Origin: Symbiodinium natans
Taxonomy: Eukaryota > Sar > Dinophyceae > Suessiales > Symbiodiniaceae
NCBI GenBank assembly: GCA_905221605.1
Contig: CAJNDS010000364.1
Location: 1 to 64,000 of the forward strand
Length of the DNA: 64,000 nucleotides
Direction of reading: 5' to 3'
In this document: positions 11,530 through 24,292 of the stretch, piece after piece
How the letters are laid out: each line of letters begins with the position of its first letter
Numbering within the stretch: position 1 is the first letter of the stretch
The notes under the pieces: model-generated
What the model was told of the DNA's origin: nothing
What the model saw: the letters and a program-made list of their open reading frames with translations, nothing else
Database searches by the model: none
Translations under genes and position numbers: made by a program

Positions 11530-14500
11530 CTCGGAAAGCTCTCTGCCGTTTGTCTGCTAGCCAGTGTCCCTTGCGCGCCACTGCTTCATACTAGCTTGTC
11601 AGTCAGCGTGCCTGTGGCAGCTGCAGCGGATTTCCCACATCCTGGCAACTGCGCATGCACTCATCATGGACTTCGAGAATCGAGAAGGCGTGCATCTTCT
11701 AGATACATCCCGATGCCGCATGGCAAGTCAATTGATCACACATCCCACACATCCCAGGATTCTGGTGCAAGCCACATCTTCAGACGACGGGATCAATGAC
11801 AGTGAGCAGCGAGCGCGTCTGTCGTATCCACGTATGTCGAAGGTGGTGCGGTGCACACTTATCCTCATGAACCTGTCTCTCTGCTGTGTAGCAACTTCAT
11901 GTGCGAGAGTGTGGGTTTCCACAGCTCGAGGTGGGACAAATGCCTGCACTCTTGCCACTTGCCACTTCTCTTCCCAGAACCTCTCAGTAAGCACACCTGT
12001 GGTTGCTGCAAGGGATTTCCCACATCCTGGCAGCTGCATGTGCAGCCAAATTGCAAGGCTAAGCACATGCAGCAAAAAAAGGCAGCACACACCCACAGAC
12101 CTGCAAGTCAACTGATCATATACTGGAGGATGCTGGTGCTGGAAGCATGTTTTGAAGTATACTCAGTCCTTGGTCCTTAGGGTTCCGTACCCTAGCGTGT
12201 CGGAAGTTGCTCAACCTCCCACCTGAAGCCTTTCCCCGAAAAGTCTTGGAACGCGCACTCACCGTCACCCTCACCCTCATGAGTTTCAGGCAGTCGTTTG
12301 ATTGGTGCGGCAAACTTGCAGTCCTAATCTCGGGATTGCGTACCACCGTCTGCTCCGAAGGCTCTCTGCCGTTTGTCTGCCAGCCAGTGTCCCTTGCACG
12401 CCACTGCTTCATACTAGCTTGTCAGTCAGCGCGCCTGTGGCAGCTGCATTGGATTTCCCACATCCTGGCAACTGCGCATGCACTCATCATGGACTTCGAG
12501 AATCGAGAAGGCATGCATCTTCTAGATACATCCCAATGCCGCATGGCATCCCACACATCCCAGGATTCTGGTGCAAGCCACATCTTCAGACGACGGGGTC
12601 AATGACAGTGAGCAGCGAGCACGTCTGTCGTATCCACGTATGTCGAAGGTGGTGCGGTGAACACTTATCCTCATGAACCTGTGTCTCTGCTGTGTAGCAA
12701 CTTCATGTGCGAGAGTGTGGGTTTCCACAGCTCGAGGTGGGACAAATGCCTGCACTCCTGCCATTTGCCACTTCTCTTCCCAGAACCTCTCAGTAAGCGC
12801 ACCTGTGGTTGCTGCAAGGGATTTTCCACATCCTGGCAGCTGCATGTGCAGCCAAATTGCAAGGCTAAGCACATGCAGCAAGAAAAGGCAGCACACACCC
12901 ACAGACCTGCAAGTCAACTGATCATATACTGGAGGATGCTGGTGCTGGAAGCATGTTTTGAAGTATACTCAGTCCTTGGTCCTTAGGGTTCCGTACCCTA
13001 GCGTGTCGGAAGTTGCTCAACCTCCCACCTGAAGCCTTTCCCCGAAAAGTCTTGGAACGCGCACTCACCGTCACCCTCACCCTCATGAGTTTCAGGCAGT
13101 CGTTTGATTGGTGGGGCAAACTTGCAGTCCTAATCTCGGGATTGCGTACCACCGTCTGCTCCGAAGGCTCTCTGCCGTTTGTCTGCCAGCCAGTGTCCCT
13201 TGCACGCCACTGCTTCATACTAGCTTGTCAGTCAGCGTGCCTGTGGCAGCTGCATTGGATTTCCCACATCCTGGCAAGTGCGCATGCACTCATCATGGAC
13301 TTCGAGAATCGAGAAGGCGTGCATCTTCTAGATACATCCCGATGCCGCATGGCAAGTCAATTGATCACACATCCCACACATCCCAGGATTCTGGTGCAAG
13401 CCACATCTTCAGACGACGGGATCAATGCAGCAGCGAGCACGTCTGTCGTATCCACGTATGTCGAAGGTGGTGCGGTGAACACTTATCCTCATGAACCTGT
13501 GTCTCTGCTGTGTAGCAACTTCATGTGCGAGAGTGTGGGTTTCCACAGCTCGAGGTGGGACAAATGCCTGCACTCCTGCCACTTGCCACTTCTCTCTTCC
13601 CAGAACCTCTCAGTAAGCGCACCTGTGGTTGCTGCAAGGGATTTCCCACATCCTGGCAGCTGCATGTGCAGCCAAATTGCAAGGCTAAGCACATGCAGCA
13701 AAAAAAGGCAGCACACACCCAGAGACCGGCAAGTCAACTGATCATATACTGGAGGATGCTGGTGCTGCAAGCATGTTTTGAAGTATACTCAGTCCTTGGT
13801 CCTTAGGGTTCCGTACCCTAGCGTGTCGGAAGTTGCTCAACCTCCCACCTGAAGCCTTTCCCCGAGAAGTCTTGGAACGCGCACTCACCGTCACCCTCAC
13901 CCTCATGAGTTTCAGGCAGTCGTTTGATTGGTGCGGCAAACTTGCAGTCCTAATCTCGGGATTGCGTACCACCGTCTGCTCCGAAGGCTCTCTGCCGTTT
14001 GTCTGCCAGCCAGTGTCCCTTGCACGCCACTGCTTCATACTAGCTTGTCAGTCGGCGTGCCTGTGGCAGCTGCAGCGGATTTCCCACATCCTGGCAACTG
14101 CACATGCACTCATCATGGACTTCGAGAATCGAGAAGGCGTGCATCTTCTAGATACATCCCGATGCCGCATGGCAAGTCAATTGATCACACATCCCACACA
14201 TCCCAGGATTCTGGTGCAAGCCACATCTTCAGACGACGGGATCAATGCAGCAGCGAGCACGTCTGTCGTATCCACGTATGTCGAAGGTGGTGCGGTGAAC
14301 ACTTATCCTCATGAACCTGTGTCTCTGCTGTGTAGCAACTTCATGTGCGAGAGTGTGGGTTTCCACAGCTCGAGGTGGGACAAATGCCTGCACTCCTGCC
14401 ATTTGCCACTTCTCTTCCCAGAACCTCTCAGTAAGCGCACCTGTGGTTGCTGCAAGGGATTTTCCACATCCTGGCAGCTGCATGTGCAGCCAAATTGCAA

Positions 14501-15150
14501 GGCTAAGCACATGCAGCAAAAAAAAGGCAGCACACACCCACAGACCTGCAAGTCAACTGATCATATACTGGAGGATGCTGGTGCTGCAAGCATGTTTTGA
14601 AGTATACTCAGTCCTTGGTCCTTAGGGTTCCGTACCCTAGCGTGTCGGAAGTTGCTCAACCTCCCACCTGAAGCCTTTCCCCGAGAAGTCTTGGAACGCG
14701 CACTCACCGTCACCCTCACCCTCATGAGTTTCAGGCAGTCGTTTGATTGGTGCGGCAAACTTGCAGTCCTAATCTCGGGATTGCGTACCACCGTCTGCTC
14801 CGAAGGCTCTCTGCCGTTTGTCTGCTAGCCACTGTCCCTTGCACGCCACTGCTTCATACTAGCTTGTCAGTCAGCGCGCCTGTGGCAGCTGCAGCGGATT
14901 TCCCACATCCTGGCAAGTGCGCATGCACTCATCATGCATGGCCATGCAGCATGGCAAGATGTGATCATGGACTTCGAGAATCGAGAAGGCGTGCATCTTC
15001 TAGTTACATCTGGATGCCACATGGCAAGTCAATTGATCACACATCCCAGGAATCCAAGGACGCTGGTGCAGGATGTGCAGGCCGCATCTTCAAAGGACGG
15101 GACCTAAAGGACAGTGAGCAGCGAGCACGCCTGTCGTATCCGTCGAACCA
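11530..15150. repeat. tandem array of ~0.81 kb units
   Basis: Near-identical units start at 12181, 12987, 13807 and 14626 (each beginning GGTTCCGTACCC), giving periods of 806, 820 and 819 bp. A 5'-truncated copy occupies 11530-12180, and the last copy diverges after about 14935 with a short insertion before fading near 15150. Copies differ by small indels, for example loss of AAGTCAATTGATCACAC in the 12181 unit and of GACAGTGA in later units. Each unit also holds two related ~45-bp segments about 370 bp apart, around GGATTTCCCACATCCTGGCA. Long ORFs on both strands simply follow the repeat. The array lies between exons of a probable minus-strand gene. Confidence 0.93.
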
Positions 15151-15222
15151 CAAGCGCCGGAGAGCCCCCGGGCAGCTGTGACACCAGCTACTTTCGTGCA
15201 TGGCGTTAAAAAAAAACAACGC

Positions 15223-15361
15223 CTTCGTGCTTCCAGCTTTAGATGTCGACCCAGGATTCTGTCAACGGCGTGGGCCTGGCATGTCTGGCTTAGTTTTTGT
15301 CTGAGTCCTGCGCTGTCAGATCTTGAAGCCTGTTCGCGCATGCCCTGAACTAACACTGCGT
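15223..15361 (-). CDS. probable upstream exon of the Cys-rich gene
   Basis: A minus-strand exon with acceptor TTTTCCAG (ending at 15362) and a GC donor (CGAAG|GCGTTG at 15222). It encodes DAVLVQGMREQASRSDSAG, then LRQKLSQTCQAHAVDRILG, and LKLEARR. Composition is clearly protein-like, and the flanking AG|GC boundary matches other introns in the window. The next coding exons on this strand are at 11.4-10.8 kb, across the tandem array. Linking them is inference. Confidence 0.42.
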
Positions 15362-15827
15362 CTGGAAAATGCAATAGACCCCTGACGTCAAGACCAGACC
15401 CGAGTCACGAGCCAAGAATGCGCGACGCAGAAACCACCAGGGAACGGACCCCATGCGACATGTGCAAGACACACAAATGACGAGGGTACAGAGCACGAGC
15501 CACACGGGGAATACACAATCAAATCACGAGGGCATTGAGCATTGAGGCCGCGCGATACCGTGGAGGCTTTGCGAATGCTTTGCGAACACTTTGCGAACGC
15601 TTTGCGAACGGTTTGCGAAAGCCCTGCCCCCTGCCTGCCCCCAAATCCCGAACCCTTGGAACGTTCTGCTACGCGTTCGGGACAAGCAAGTGCTGCAACA
15701 ACAAACACCATTGTACCGAAATTGGACCACTCAGCACTCCCCGGGAGCCTGATTGTGCACCTCAGCCAGAGGGGCCTCCGTGGAAAACAGCATCAGTACA
15801 CACTTCAACACTGCTAGCTGCTAGCTT

Positions 15828-17784
15828 TCAACTACAGAAGGTCGTCAAAGCCTGCGCAGCCCGCAGCCATTGAATTTCATCGCAGATACTCTGGTCGAGC
15901 TCTGGGGCGTTGGAAGCGCTGCCACACCAGGATTTCACAATCACATCAGGCTGGAACTGTCGTATTGCCTGTCGTGCGAAGCCATTCCGCCGATCCTGCT
16001 CGGTGCATTGAGGCCCTGAGGCAGAGGCATCACGGATGTCACCCAGATCAACGACGACAACTTCCATGCTAGCGCGGTTGAAACCGCGTGCGGTAATGGA
16101 ATCTGCACGAGCGAATCCTGGTTCCAAAAGGTGTGAAATTTGAGACTGCTCGCAGTGTGCATTGCGGGTAGCAGAACCATGAGTTCCGCTGAAGACCAGA
16201 ACTTTGCTGTCCAGATCAGTCTTCCAAAGCTGCCCCAATAGCTCGCTGAGCTGCTCTCCAGTCGTTTCAACATTCGAAGACCATACTGGTAAGGATTGTT
16301 CAAGATCTTCCTGGATCCGGAAGGTGTGACCTCCTGCGGGGCAACTCCGATCGATACCTAGGCCTCCATGCTGACAGTCCGACAGATCTAAGGGCGGAGG
16401 CCGAGCAGCCATGGAAATGATTCCACTCTGGCTTTGGAAGCCAGGCACAACGCGTCTCAATGCAGGAGAACCGCCAGGTAGGTGTACCAAGCAACTGAGC
16501 CAAAGCAGCTGGATTGACATGACGCTTCTTGGTCCTGCAAGGAGGCATTCTATTTCCTCGTAATGCCACATCAAGATCCCTAACACCTGCTCTTTGACTT
16601 CTATCCTCTGCGAAGCAACACTTTCAGAAACTCCACGTGATCCTACAGCTAGAGTCGGGAAAATCAAGGCGCCTCATGCTAACTGTGACCTTACAGGTCA
16701 ACAGCCACTTGGGGGTCTTGAAATTAGGGTCCCCTTTCTGGAGGCTTTTGCAAGAAGGGTCCCGCAAATTTGCTGTGTACTGCGCTGTGCTGTGCTGTGG
16801 GGACCCCGATGTTGAAACCTGCACCTAGCAACATTAAATGGCAAAAGTCCGCCTAACGCAGTCTGTAAAGCGGATGCCAACGTACTGGCGTCATGAGCTG
16901 CTGCTGCCACCACGGATGAGTTCGTCCGACTCTGATGGGACGAGTAAATTGGCTTCAAACTACTCCATGACTATACCAGAAGCGACCTGGCCAAAGTTGT
17001 AGAGGACACTCCACGTAGCTTAAAACCAGTCTCGGCCTCTATGCAACGTCCACCTCCTCGACCCAAAACACAAGCATCGCAATCTCCCCAACGCCCCTAC
17101 AGGCACTTTCAACCTCTCCCCACCTTGGAAGATTGTGCTGCTTAAAGTGTGGACGAAGGTCGCACAAGTGCTTGTGGTGGGAGAAATTGTTTCAACTCTA
17201 CCTACATAACAGATGAACATTACAAACTGCACGAACCTTCCTTCTCCCTATCCCCTGTCAGTCCAACTGGCGACAGAAGCGAGTGACGCACAGCTTTCCA
17301 AAAAGGAAGCTGTATGCCCAAGACTTAGATGCTGCCATGAGCAAGGGGTTGGTCACCGTCAGCTGTGTCTGTACATGGTGCATTCCCGGGTCTACTCGAA
17401 GCAGAGAAACCACGAACTGATAAAATGTGCTCGTGCTAGTGCGGGCGCGTAAAGATGAGCATAGAGTTCGTGCGAGTGATACTGTTGGCTGCGCGATCTT
17501 GGCATTGTTGAAATGCATGCAGTAGGGCTGCATTCTTGTAATGTTTCCTCCAAGTCTTACAGGCTGGATGCACGAATTTGTTTCAAGCCTCAGCTCGACG
17601 ATGTCGCCTTCTCCTGCTGCAGGGCCATGCACTACGGCTCTGACATCCCGTCAAAACTGGCTTGCACACGTCTTACCAAAGACTCCTTGGACAAGAAGAA
17701 ATGACAGCTACCTGTGACCTGCTGAGCTCTCGTGCGCTGCGCCGGTCGGATCAGTGAGCGCAGATCTGATTCTATTTCGCCCAT
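15828..17784 (-). CDS. unrecognised small-exon gene
   Basis: The gene appears to begin at the ATG at 17784 (MGEIESDLRSLIRPAQRT). Exon 17784-17712 ends in phase 1 at ACAG|GTAGCT and joins exon 17616-17561 (GEGDIVELRLETNSCIQP, donor GTAAGA) in frame. That joins phase-0 exon ~17549 (NAALLHAFQQCQDRAAN). Further protein-like segments occur near 16900 (SVVAAAAHDASTLASALQ), followed by a long final open block at about 16600-15828. That block contains KVLVFSGTHGS, MEVVVVDLGDI and QPDVIVKSWCGSAS before a TGA. The strand-loop pattern with His and Cys is faintly reminiscent of a caspase-like fold, but this is too weak to name. Intermediate exons are incomplete. Confidence 0.5.
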
Positions 17785-18058
17785 GACAGCGTGCAACCAG
17801 TAGCAGTAGCAGAAACACCAAGTCTGCACGAAACGACTGCAGCCCCTAGCCTGAGAAGCGATGTCACTTCTTCATCTCCTTGAGAGCAAGGTCCTGCGGT
17901 TGCACCAATGAACTTCCATAGATTTGGAACACATAGCTGCCCCTCGAAAGCTACATCCATGGCAGACCCTATAGGCTGTTAGATTCAGATAACAAATGCA
18001 GGCGGTGAACTAGCTGGCACCAGGCGAAGATGCGTCTGCCGCGTCAGCGCTACGCTAG

Positions 18059-21000
18059 CTAACCGTCCTTGATCTTGTGAGCATCTCCCGGCGACCAGAA
18101 CGTAGCAACTGAGGGCCACATGGTGCCAAGGGCATCCACGAAGTTCAAGGTGACATCCCATCTGGCTCTGGTGCCAGCATCGCGCCAAACATATCGGCCA
18201 TGATCGACCCTCTCAAGACAATCCTTGCGAATCAGGGCCATCTTCTCCATCACTTTAATGCCGGGCTCCTCGTGGCCGCCGACCCCGAAGTTGCAAACGA
18301 CACCAAGGGCTCGGAAATCCTGGTCGTCACAGGTAGGGATGACGATGACGTAGTCTTTTTTCCCCTTGCCCTTCTCGTCCTTCCACACGGTCTTGCACCC
18401 AGTCGCTTGCTTCACATTTTTGCCTTTCTTGACAACAATGAACTTGCTTCCGAAGGCTCCGCCAGGGCTGTGACCCAGGTACAACTCATCTCCCTTAAGC
18501 TCGCAATCGCAGTAGATCATATCATCGCGCGCACGGCTGCCCTCGTCAGACCCGATTCTATTCAGGTGTTGCACATCCACGCTGCGCCATTCCACATGGA
18601 TCCTTTCCGCTTCCTTCCACATAGGGTCTCTGGCTGCAGTCTCTAGACAGGAACTTTTTTGGCACGTGAAATCTTATGCATGGATACCATCGGGGCACCA
18701 CATGCGGACCTGTCGTTTGAGCAAACCCTTCCGGCCTTTGCCTCCTCCAAGGCCTTCTGCTCCTTGTCCAAGGCCTTCCGCTCCGCGTCTAAGGCTTTCT
18801 TGATCTCTGCAAGGCGAGTCTTGGATGCGTCCTGAGCCTCTTGGAGAAGCTTCTGAAGATCCTGGACCTTTTGTGAGAGCGACTTGCCTGAAGAAGAGTG
18901 CTGGTACATATGCCAATTCAGCAAGTTCTGCAGCCGAGTTCGACCAACGGGGGTCAGCTTGCCTTTGATGCTTTCACAGTCTTTGATCTGTCTAGCCAGA
19001 TCTGCTTCTGACTGTATGCCCTGCTTTTGAGCCCACATTGTCAGAGCGTTCATCACCTCCCCGTTCTCTACAATGCTCCATTGTGCAAGAATCTCGTCGA
19101 GTGCCTTGCGCGTCTGAGCGCAAGCTTTTGCATGCTTGCAAAGCTTGTTCACCTGGTCCTTCAAGAGGAGCGAAGCATCGGGAAACTGGTCATAGCAAGG
19201 GGGCTGACCTTGCAAAGCTGCTTCCAGGACTTGCTTGTAAGGCTTCAAGGCAGAAAGCTTCGAGGCGTCTTTCCGCTTCAAGGCCTCGCAGGTCTGGGTT
19301 CAGGGTTTAGAGGTTAGGGCTTGCGGTTTAGGATTTAAGGCCCTGCTCACAACCATGGACTTGTAGACTTGAGTGATCCGGCAAAAGGTAGATTTGTGCC
19401 AGAACTTGTTCCTGCACCTCATGCCGGAACAAGCGCATCATGCATAGGTCTCGCGTGATATACATCGATGCGACATGTACTAAGGACAGAACCACAGCAG
19501 AGGGAGCAGAGGGCCTCGAACTGGTTCAAGAACTCCCTCGCGGAGTTTTCGCCGCCTTTCCCGATGAAACTCAGAAGTGCGGCATCTGCCGCTTGCGCAC
19601 TGTCGCGCACCGACCGGCGCTGAATTTCATTTAACACCTTCTCTAGCTTGGCATCCGTGACATCCTTGGGTTTGTCGGGCATGCGCTTCACTGTGTCATA
19701 ACACTGCTTCAATTCCTCCGCAGTGTCGGTGCTGCGAACGGCATCTGCTAGGCTCCGGAGTTCAGGTGACTGCGATCTGACGCCGGCACGCCAGCCAAGG
19801 CTCACAGCTGCCTCACGGCGGAGTTGGCAGAAAACCGCCTCCACTCTGGCGGCTTCGCTGCCTTCGCCTGTCTTACGGCGGTCATAGTGAGTGTTGAAAA
19901 AGGCGAACCTGATCTTGCTGCATTGCCCCTCAGAGAGGCCCAGACCTTGATACTCATCCTTCTCGTCATCTGGCCTCAAGGGCTTCTGTAGCATGCCGAG
20001 GAAATCGTTCTTAAACTCGTCTGTTGTCTGCAGCATACCCATGCTTCGCTGATCCTCCGAGTCCTGGTCAAGGCGCCACCAGTTCACACAGACTACGGTG
20101 TGCTGCCACATCTCAGTCCCGAAGGCGGCCTGCAAGAACTGGAGAGTCTCCCTCACACCTCTCGGGATTCGAGTTCTGGCATCAACGACTAACAGCAGCA
20201 TGTCGATGCGATCCATGCCATTGAGCATTTGGGCGGTCAGGTGCATGTGCTCTCGATCCTTTTCTTGGCCTCTTCCATCGCCCGGGCCAGGAGTGTCCGC
20301 GAAAATGTCCTCCTCGCTCCTGCGGATCTCGGGCTTCTCGGTCCCCGCTTCGCTGGTGTTGCCAAGCTTGAAGCCGGATTTCCACTGCTTGGATTCGAAA
20401 TCAAAGTCAAGACTGCCCTCCAATAAGCTTAAGGTCGCACTCTTGCCGACTCCAGTTCCCCCAATGGCGACCCATCTTTTGGCGTCTTCGGGGAACGCCT
20501 TGGTTGGAGACTCAAGTTCGAGCATCCTTGAAACAGCACAAACCCAGCCAAAACAGAGGGAAGGGGCAAGCTTCAATGCCAACACTAAAAGCCACGACGG
20601 CACCTTCATCTGCTGCCGCACCTCCTTCTCGGCGGGGGCGGCCGCAGGGTCCGCCTCCAAATCGTCAAGGAGCTGCTGGCGAGCCTGCATGTCATCATCC
20701 TGGCACGGTAGCAAAATCGGCAATAGGTAGGTTGCGTCGTGAACCTGATCCTGGTGATTCGGCTCTAAACTACGAGGCTCTAGTGTCGGGAAGTGTTCAC
20801 GCCAGCTCAGCAACATGCAAAACTTCGGCTGCAGCGCAAGGCATCGACTGCACAGAGCTGCTGAACGGCGTGCCTTCTGAGCCCTGCCTCGTAGTTTCAC
20901 CGGGCTAAAGCCGCACAGCTCATCAAAGAGCAGCTTCATTTTCTTCTCGTTCCGGCTCCACCACTTCTGCCCACGGGCAGACGCTTCATCCGAAGGGTGG

Positions 21001-22125
21001 TGGAAGTGCCAGCTGGACCTGTGCAGAACACCAATGGCATCGATCTCAGCCACCTCCGGAGGCTTTCCGTCAGCCGTCTTGCAGCAGAGAACCGTGTTCT
21101 TGTTGATGCTTTTTGGAAAGAGATCAAGAACAGCGTCCTGTTCCTGCTTCTGTGACTGCGACAGACCCGTGGGTGTCGGAACGACGCAGCATACACCTGT
21201 AAGGGCACTGGGGACATGTTGCGGGTAGGTGCGGAAGAAAAGCTCGACTTGCTCTGCAACTTGAGATGCCCGAGCTTTTGAGGCATTCGGAGTTCGCAGG
21301 TCATAGTCCATAAAGGTAACTCTGCTCTGCACTCGCCCGCCCGCTACAGCCGGTATCTTGTACGCAGAGATTACGATGTCAGCCTCACCTCCTGGCCAGG
21401 AACATCAACTACTACAAGGCATTGCCAACAAGTAAACCGAAGATCAAGGCATTTAGCATGCTCCAGAGTCTGAACAGACAAGTCATCTAGTCCCAGGCCC
21501 CAGGGCTCACACTCACGCACCGCGGCCTTGGTGAAGATCCGGAATGCCTTTGAAGCGGTGCAGCTCCTGCCACTTCGTGCCGAAGATGTAGTTCAGCATA
21601 GTGTCCATGTGTTCCAATTTGTCCGCACGACTTCCGGACAGCAGGATGGTGACCTCCTTGTGGACACTGTGATCTACAAAAGCCTCGGGAACCTGTGCCT
21701 CGAACAGACGTCGAACACATCGGATGGGGCTGTGGTTGGAAGTGCCCTCTGGCAAGGGTATGTCATTGGGCTCGGAGTGACGCTGCTCGAAAAGGTAGAT
21801 GTAGGTGGAGTCGCTGTCTGCCGTGGCTGTCTTGAGCTGGGCCGCAATCTTGGCGCCCACAGAAGGCTCCGTTTCCCTGCGATTCCTCTCCTGGGCTACC
21901 AGATCCATCAGCTTCCCCTTGTCGATGTCTTGGAAGCTGCAGCTTTTCTCCATCTGAGCGCATTCAGGCTCTTCCATCTCCAGGAGTGCCTCGACTCCGC
22001 CCCTTTGCTTCTCATACATGATCTCAGAGTACTTCTCCAAGCCAGCCGCCTTAAGGAAGCACATCAGCTCCTGTGGGGCCGTCGGCTTGATTGCCTGGCA
22101 CTGCTTCAGACAAAGCGGAATCTTT
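18059..22125 (-). CDS. SAM - pseudo-GTPase - AIG1-like GTPase - coiled coil - VPS62-like protein
   Basis: This is the clearest gene. Exon 22125-21521 encodes a SAM domain (ELMCFLKAAGLEKYSEIM) and then KEVTILLSGSRADKLEHM before MLNYIFGTKW. This aligns with the P-loop region of AIG1/septin-like GTPases but lacks GxxxxGKS. Exon ~21326-20901 continues that fold: VTFMDYDLR stands where DTPG is expected, then KTADGKPPEV (G4-like). After exon 20699-20604, exon ~20510-19515 holds an intact second GTPase: GGTGVGKSA (G1), DTPGPGDG (G3), LLLVVDARTR. A 230-nt GC-AG intron (19514-19285) joins NQFE|ALKRKD to a Lys/Glu/Ala-rich coiled coil (EIKKALDAERKALDKEQKAL). The last exon, 18633-18059, matches VPS62/DUF946-type repeats (LGHSPGGAFGSKFIVVKKG, VWRDAGTRARWDVTL) and ends at TAG. 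The SAM and coiled coil suggest oligomerisation. 5' exons may be missing and the coiled-coil/VPS62 junction is unresolved. Confidence 0.75.
19298..19345. repeat. degenerate telomere-like repeat inside an intron
   Basis: The string around ggttcagggtttagaggtta and the following ggcttgcggtttagga is a decayed TTTAGGG array. It lies within the GC-AG intron 19285-19514 of the SAM-GTPase gene, close to its acceptor. Confidence 0.65.
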
Positions 22126-22149
22126 CTGCAGGAATCCGATAAAAGCAAC

Positions 22150-23360
22150 TGGGCATGAGTTACTGGTATCTGGGCATGATCTCATGCTCCAAGGTCATTG
22201 CATGAGCCTCTGACAAAATGTGCACGCATACACACTCAAACCACACATCAAGTGCTCACATTCTGACATGGTCAGACCTATATCCAAACAGCAATAACTC
22301 GTGCAGGAAACGCCTCCTTGGGTGAGATTTGCGCAGAAATCTGCCTCCGGGCTTGACCTGAATCACTGGACCAAGCGGAATTTGTGAGACAAGAGCCTGC
22401 GGTTGAATCGCGCAACGCATCGCAACGCTGCATTGCAACGTGGTTTCTTCCTTTGTACCCACACACCGAAGGGGATGGTTCCGTGCAGATGTGCCATTTG
22501 CCCGGTGAAAAGGGGGTGGCAGCCACATCTGTCACTGAGGCTACCTTTGCTGCTTGCTGTTCGGATTCTAATTCCTGGTGTGTCTCCTTCTCTTCTTCTT
22601 CATTGTCGTACTACTCTTCACGTCTGTCTTTGCCTCGCGCGCTCATGTGCCCAGTTGCAAGCCATTAGCCTGAGATCCGTACGCGCACGCCGCTGCGGCA
22701 ATTTGGAATCCCAACTGGCGGCACAGACAGTCGGCAACTCGGCAAACACACCAGACACCATCACTACTGCATGTCACAGATGCTCATGAATCGTGAAAGC
22801 TTTAGCATTGATTCAACCGATGTCGCTTTGCGTCTCTCTTGTAAGCCAGCCTGTCCCAGTCACCAGTCACTTTGAAAACAATTTGTGCCTGAGCAAAGCG
22901 CAGGCAGAAACTCCAGCGAGCCGGATGTCACTGATGTCACCAAGCTTTGGAACCGGAAGCATTCGGATGACTCAAGCTTTCATGCTGAGACCGACACAGT
23001 CGCGGTTCTCAAACTTTTCTGGAGATCTGCCTCCAAAATTTTCGTCCCCCTGTTGACATGGTCGTTGCTGTCGAGCCTCCACCTGGGATATGTATGCATT
23101 ACTACATGCCGCTCAACTGTGAGCCAAAATCTGGATTGCCTCACTCCCTTGCGAGAAAGTGTCTTGGGCTGGTCATGATAGACTCAGTTGGACGGAGTCT
23201 GAAAAACACTGGGCAACCGGCCAGTCGTCGCCAATCTTGCGAATGCAAAACCAGTGGCTGCCCTGTCATCAAACAGGATTCGTTTTCTCTGAGAAAGGCT
23301 GGTCGCTCACGTGCCCGCCAGCACCATATGCTTTCAAATTATGCCGGCGTAGACCCCAAA
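22150..23360. other. gap without convincing gene
   Basis: No frame on either strand shows domain motifs or good exon character. This would be the upstream region, or 5' introns, of the SAM-GTPase gene on the minus strand. Confidence 0.5.
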
Positions 23361-23363
23361 CAG

Positions 23364-24292
23364 TGAGGAGGGCCAGAAGAGGCCAAAGGAGGCCAGAAGA
23401 GGTCTCGAAAAATGCGGCCCGCAATCTAAGTGGCCAACCCCAGAAGATGCCAGAAGAGGCAGGAATTCGCGCGATCGAAACGCGACGGAATTCGCGCGAA
23501 ACCACAGCGGCAAGCGTCGAAACGCAACGGAATTCGCACGAAACCGTCGAAACGCAACGGAATTCGCGAGAAGAGGCCAGAAGAGGCCGGAAATCGCGCG
23601 AAACCACAGCGGGAGAGTCGAAACGCAACGGAAGTCGCGCGAAATTTATCCACAGCGGGAGCGTCGAAACGCAACGGAAGTCGCACGAAACCACAGCGGG
23701 AGCGTGGAAACGAAGGCCCCGCCCCACCGCGTGCGCCGTTGCGGCCCGCAACCTAACTGGCCCCCCCCCAGAAGAGGCCTGAAGAGGCCACGAGAGGCCG
23801 GAATTCGCGCGAAACCACAGCGGGAGCATCGAAACGCAACGGAATTCGCGCGAAACCACAGCGGAGCGTCGAAACGAAGGCCCCGCCCCACCGCGTGCGC
23901 CGTTACGGCCCGCAACCTAAGTGGCCCCCCCCAGAAGAGGCCAGAAGAGGCTGGAGCAAGCCAGAAGAGGCCGGAATTCACGCGAAACCACAGCGGGAGC
24001 TTCGAAACGCAACAGAATGCGCGAAACCACAGCGGGAGCGTCGAAACAAAGGCCCCGCCCCACCACGTGCGCCGTTGCGGCCCGCAACCTAAGTGGCCCC
24101 CCCCAGAAGAGGCCTGAAGAGGCCACGAGAGGCCGGAATTCGCGCGAAACCACAGCGGGAGCATCGAAACGCAACGGAATTCGCGCGAAACCACAGCGGG
24201 AGCGTCGAAACGCAACGGAACCACAGCGGGAGCATCGAAACCAAGGCCCCGCCCCACTGCCGCGTGCGCCGTTGCGGCCCGCAACCCAAATT
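23364..24292. repeat. GC-rich higher-order minisatellite
   Basis: The core unit is about 40 bp, built from GAATTCGCGCGAAACCACAG, CGGGAGCGTCGAAACGCAACG and variants. It is interleaved with CCAGAAGAGGCC words. A higher-order segment (aaggccccgccccaccgcgt through gcggcccgcaacctaagtgg) recurs near 23715, 23877, 24047 and 24243. Both strands are open over hundreds of bases (Arg/Glu-rich on plus, Phe/Arg/Cys-rich on minus), but this follows from the period and composition and I do not call a gene. Confidence 0.88.

Noticed and set aside
12522-12917. P-loop-like GCGKS plus a PPRAVE... segment in each 0.81-kb unit, resembling DEAH helicase motifs I and Ia
   Set aside because: The GCGKS arises from the GATGTGGGAAATCC core that is repeated elsewhere in the unit in other frames. 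No motifs II-VI follow and two other frames are equally open.
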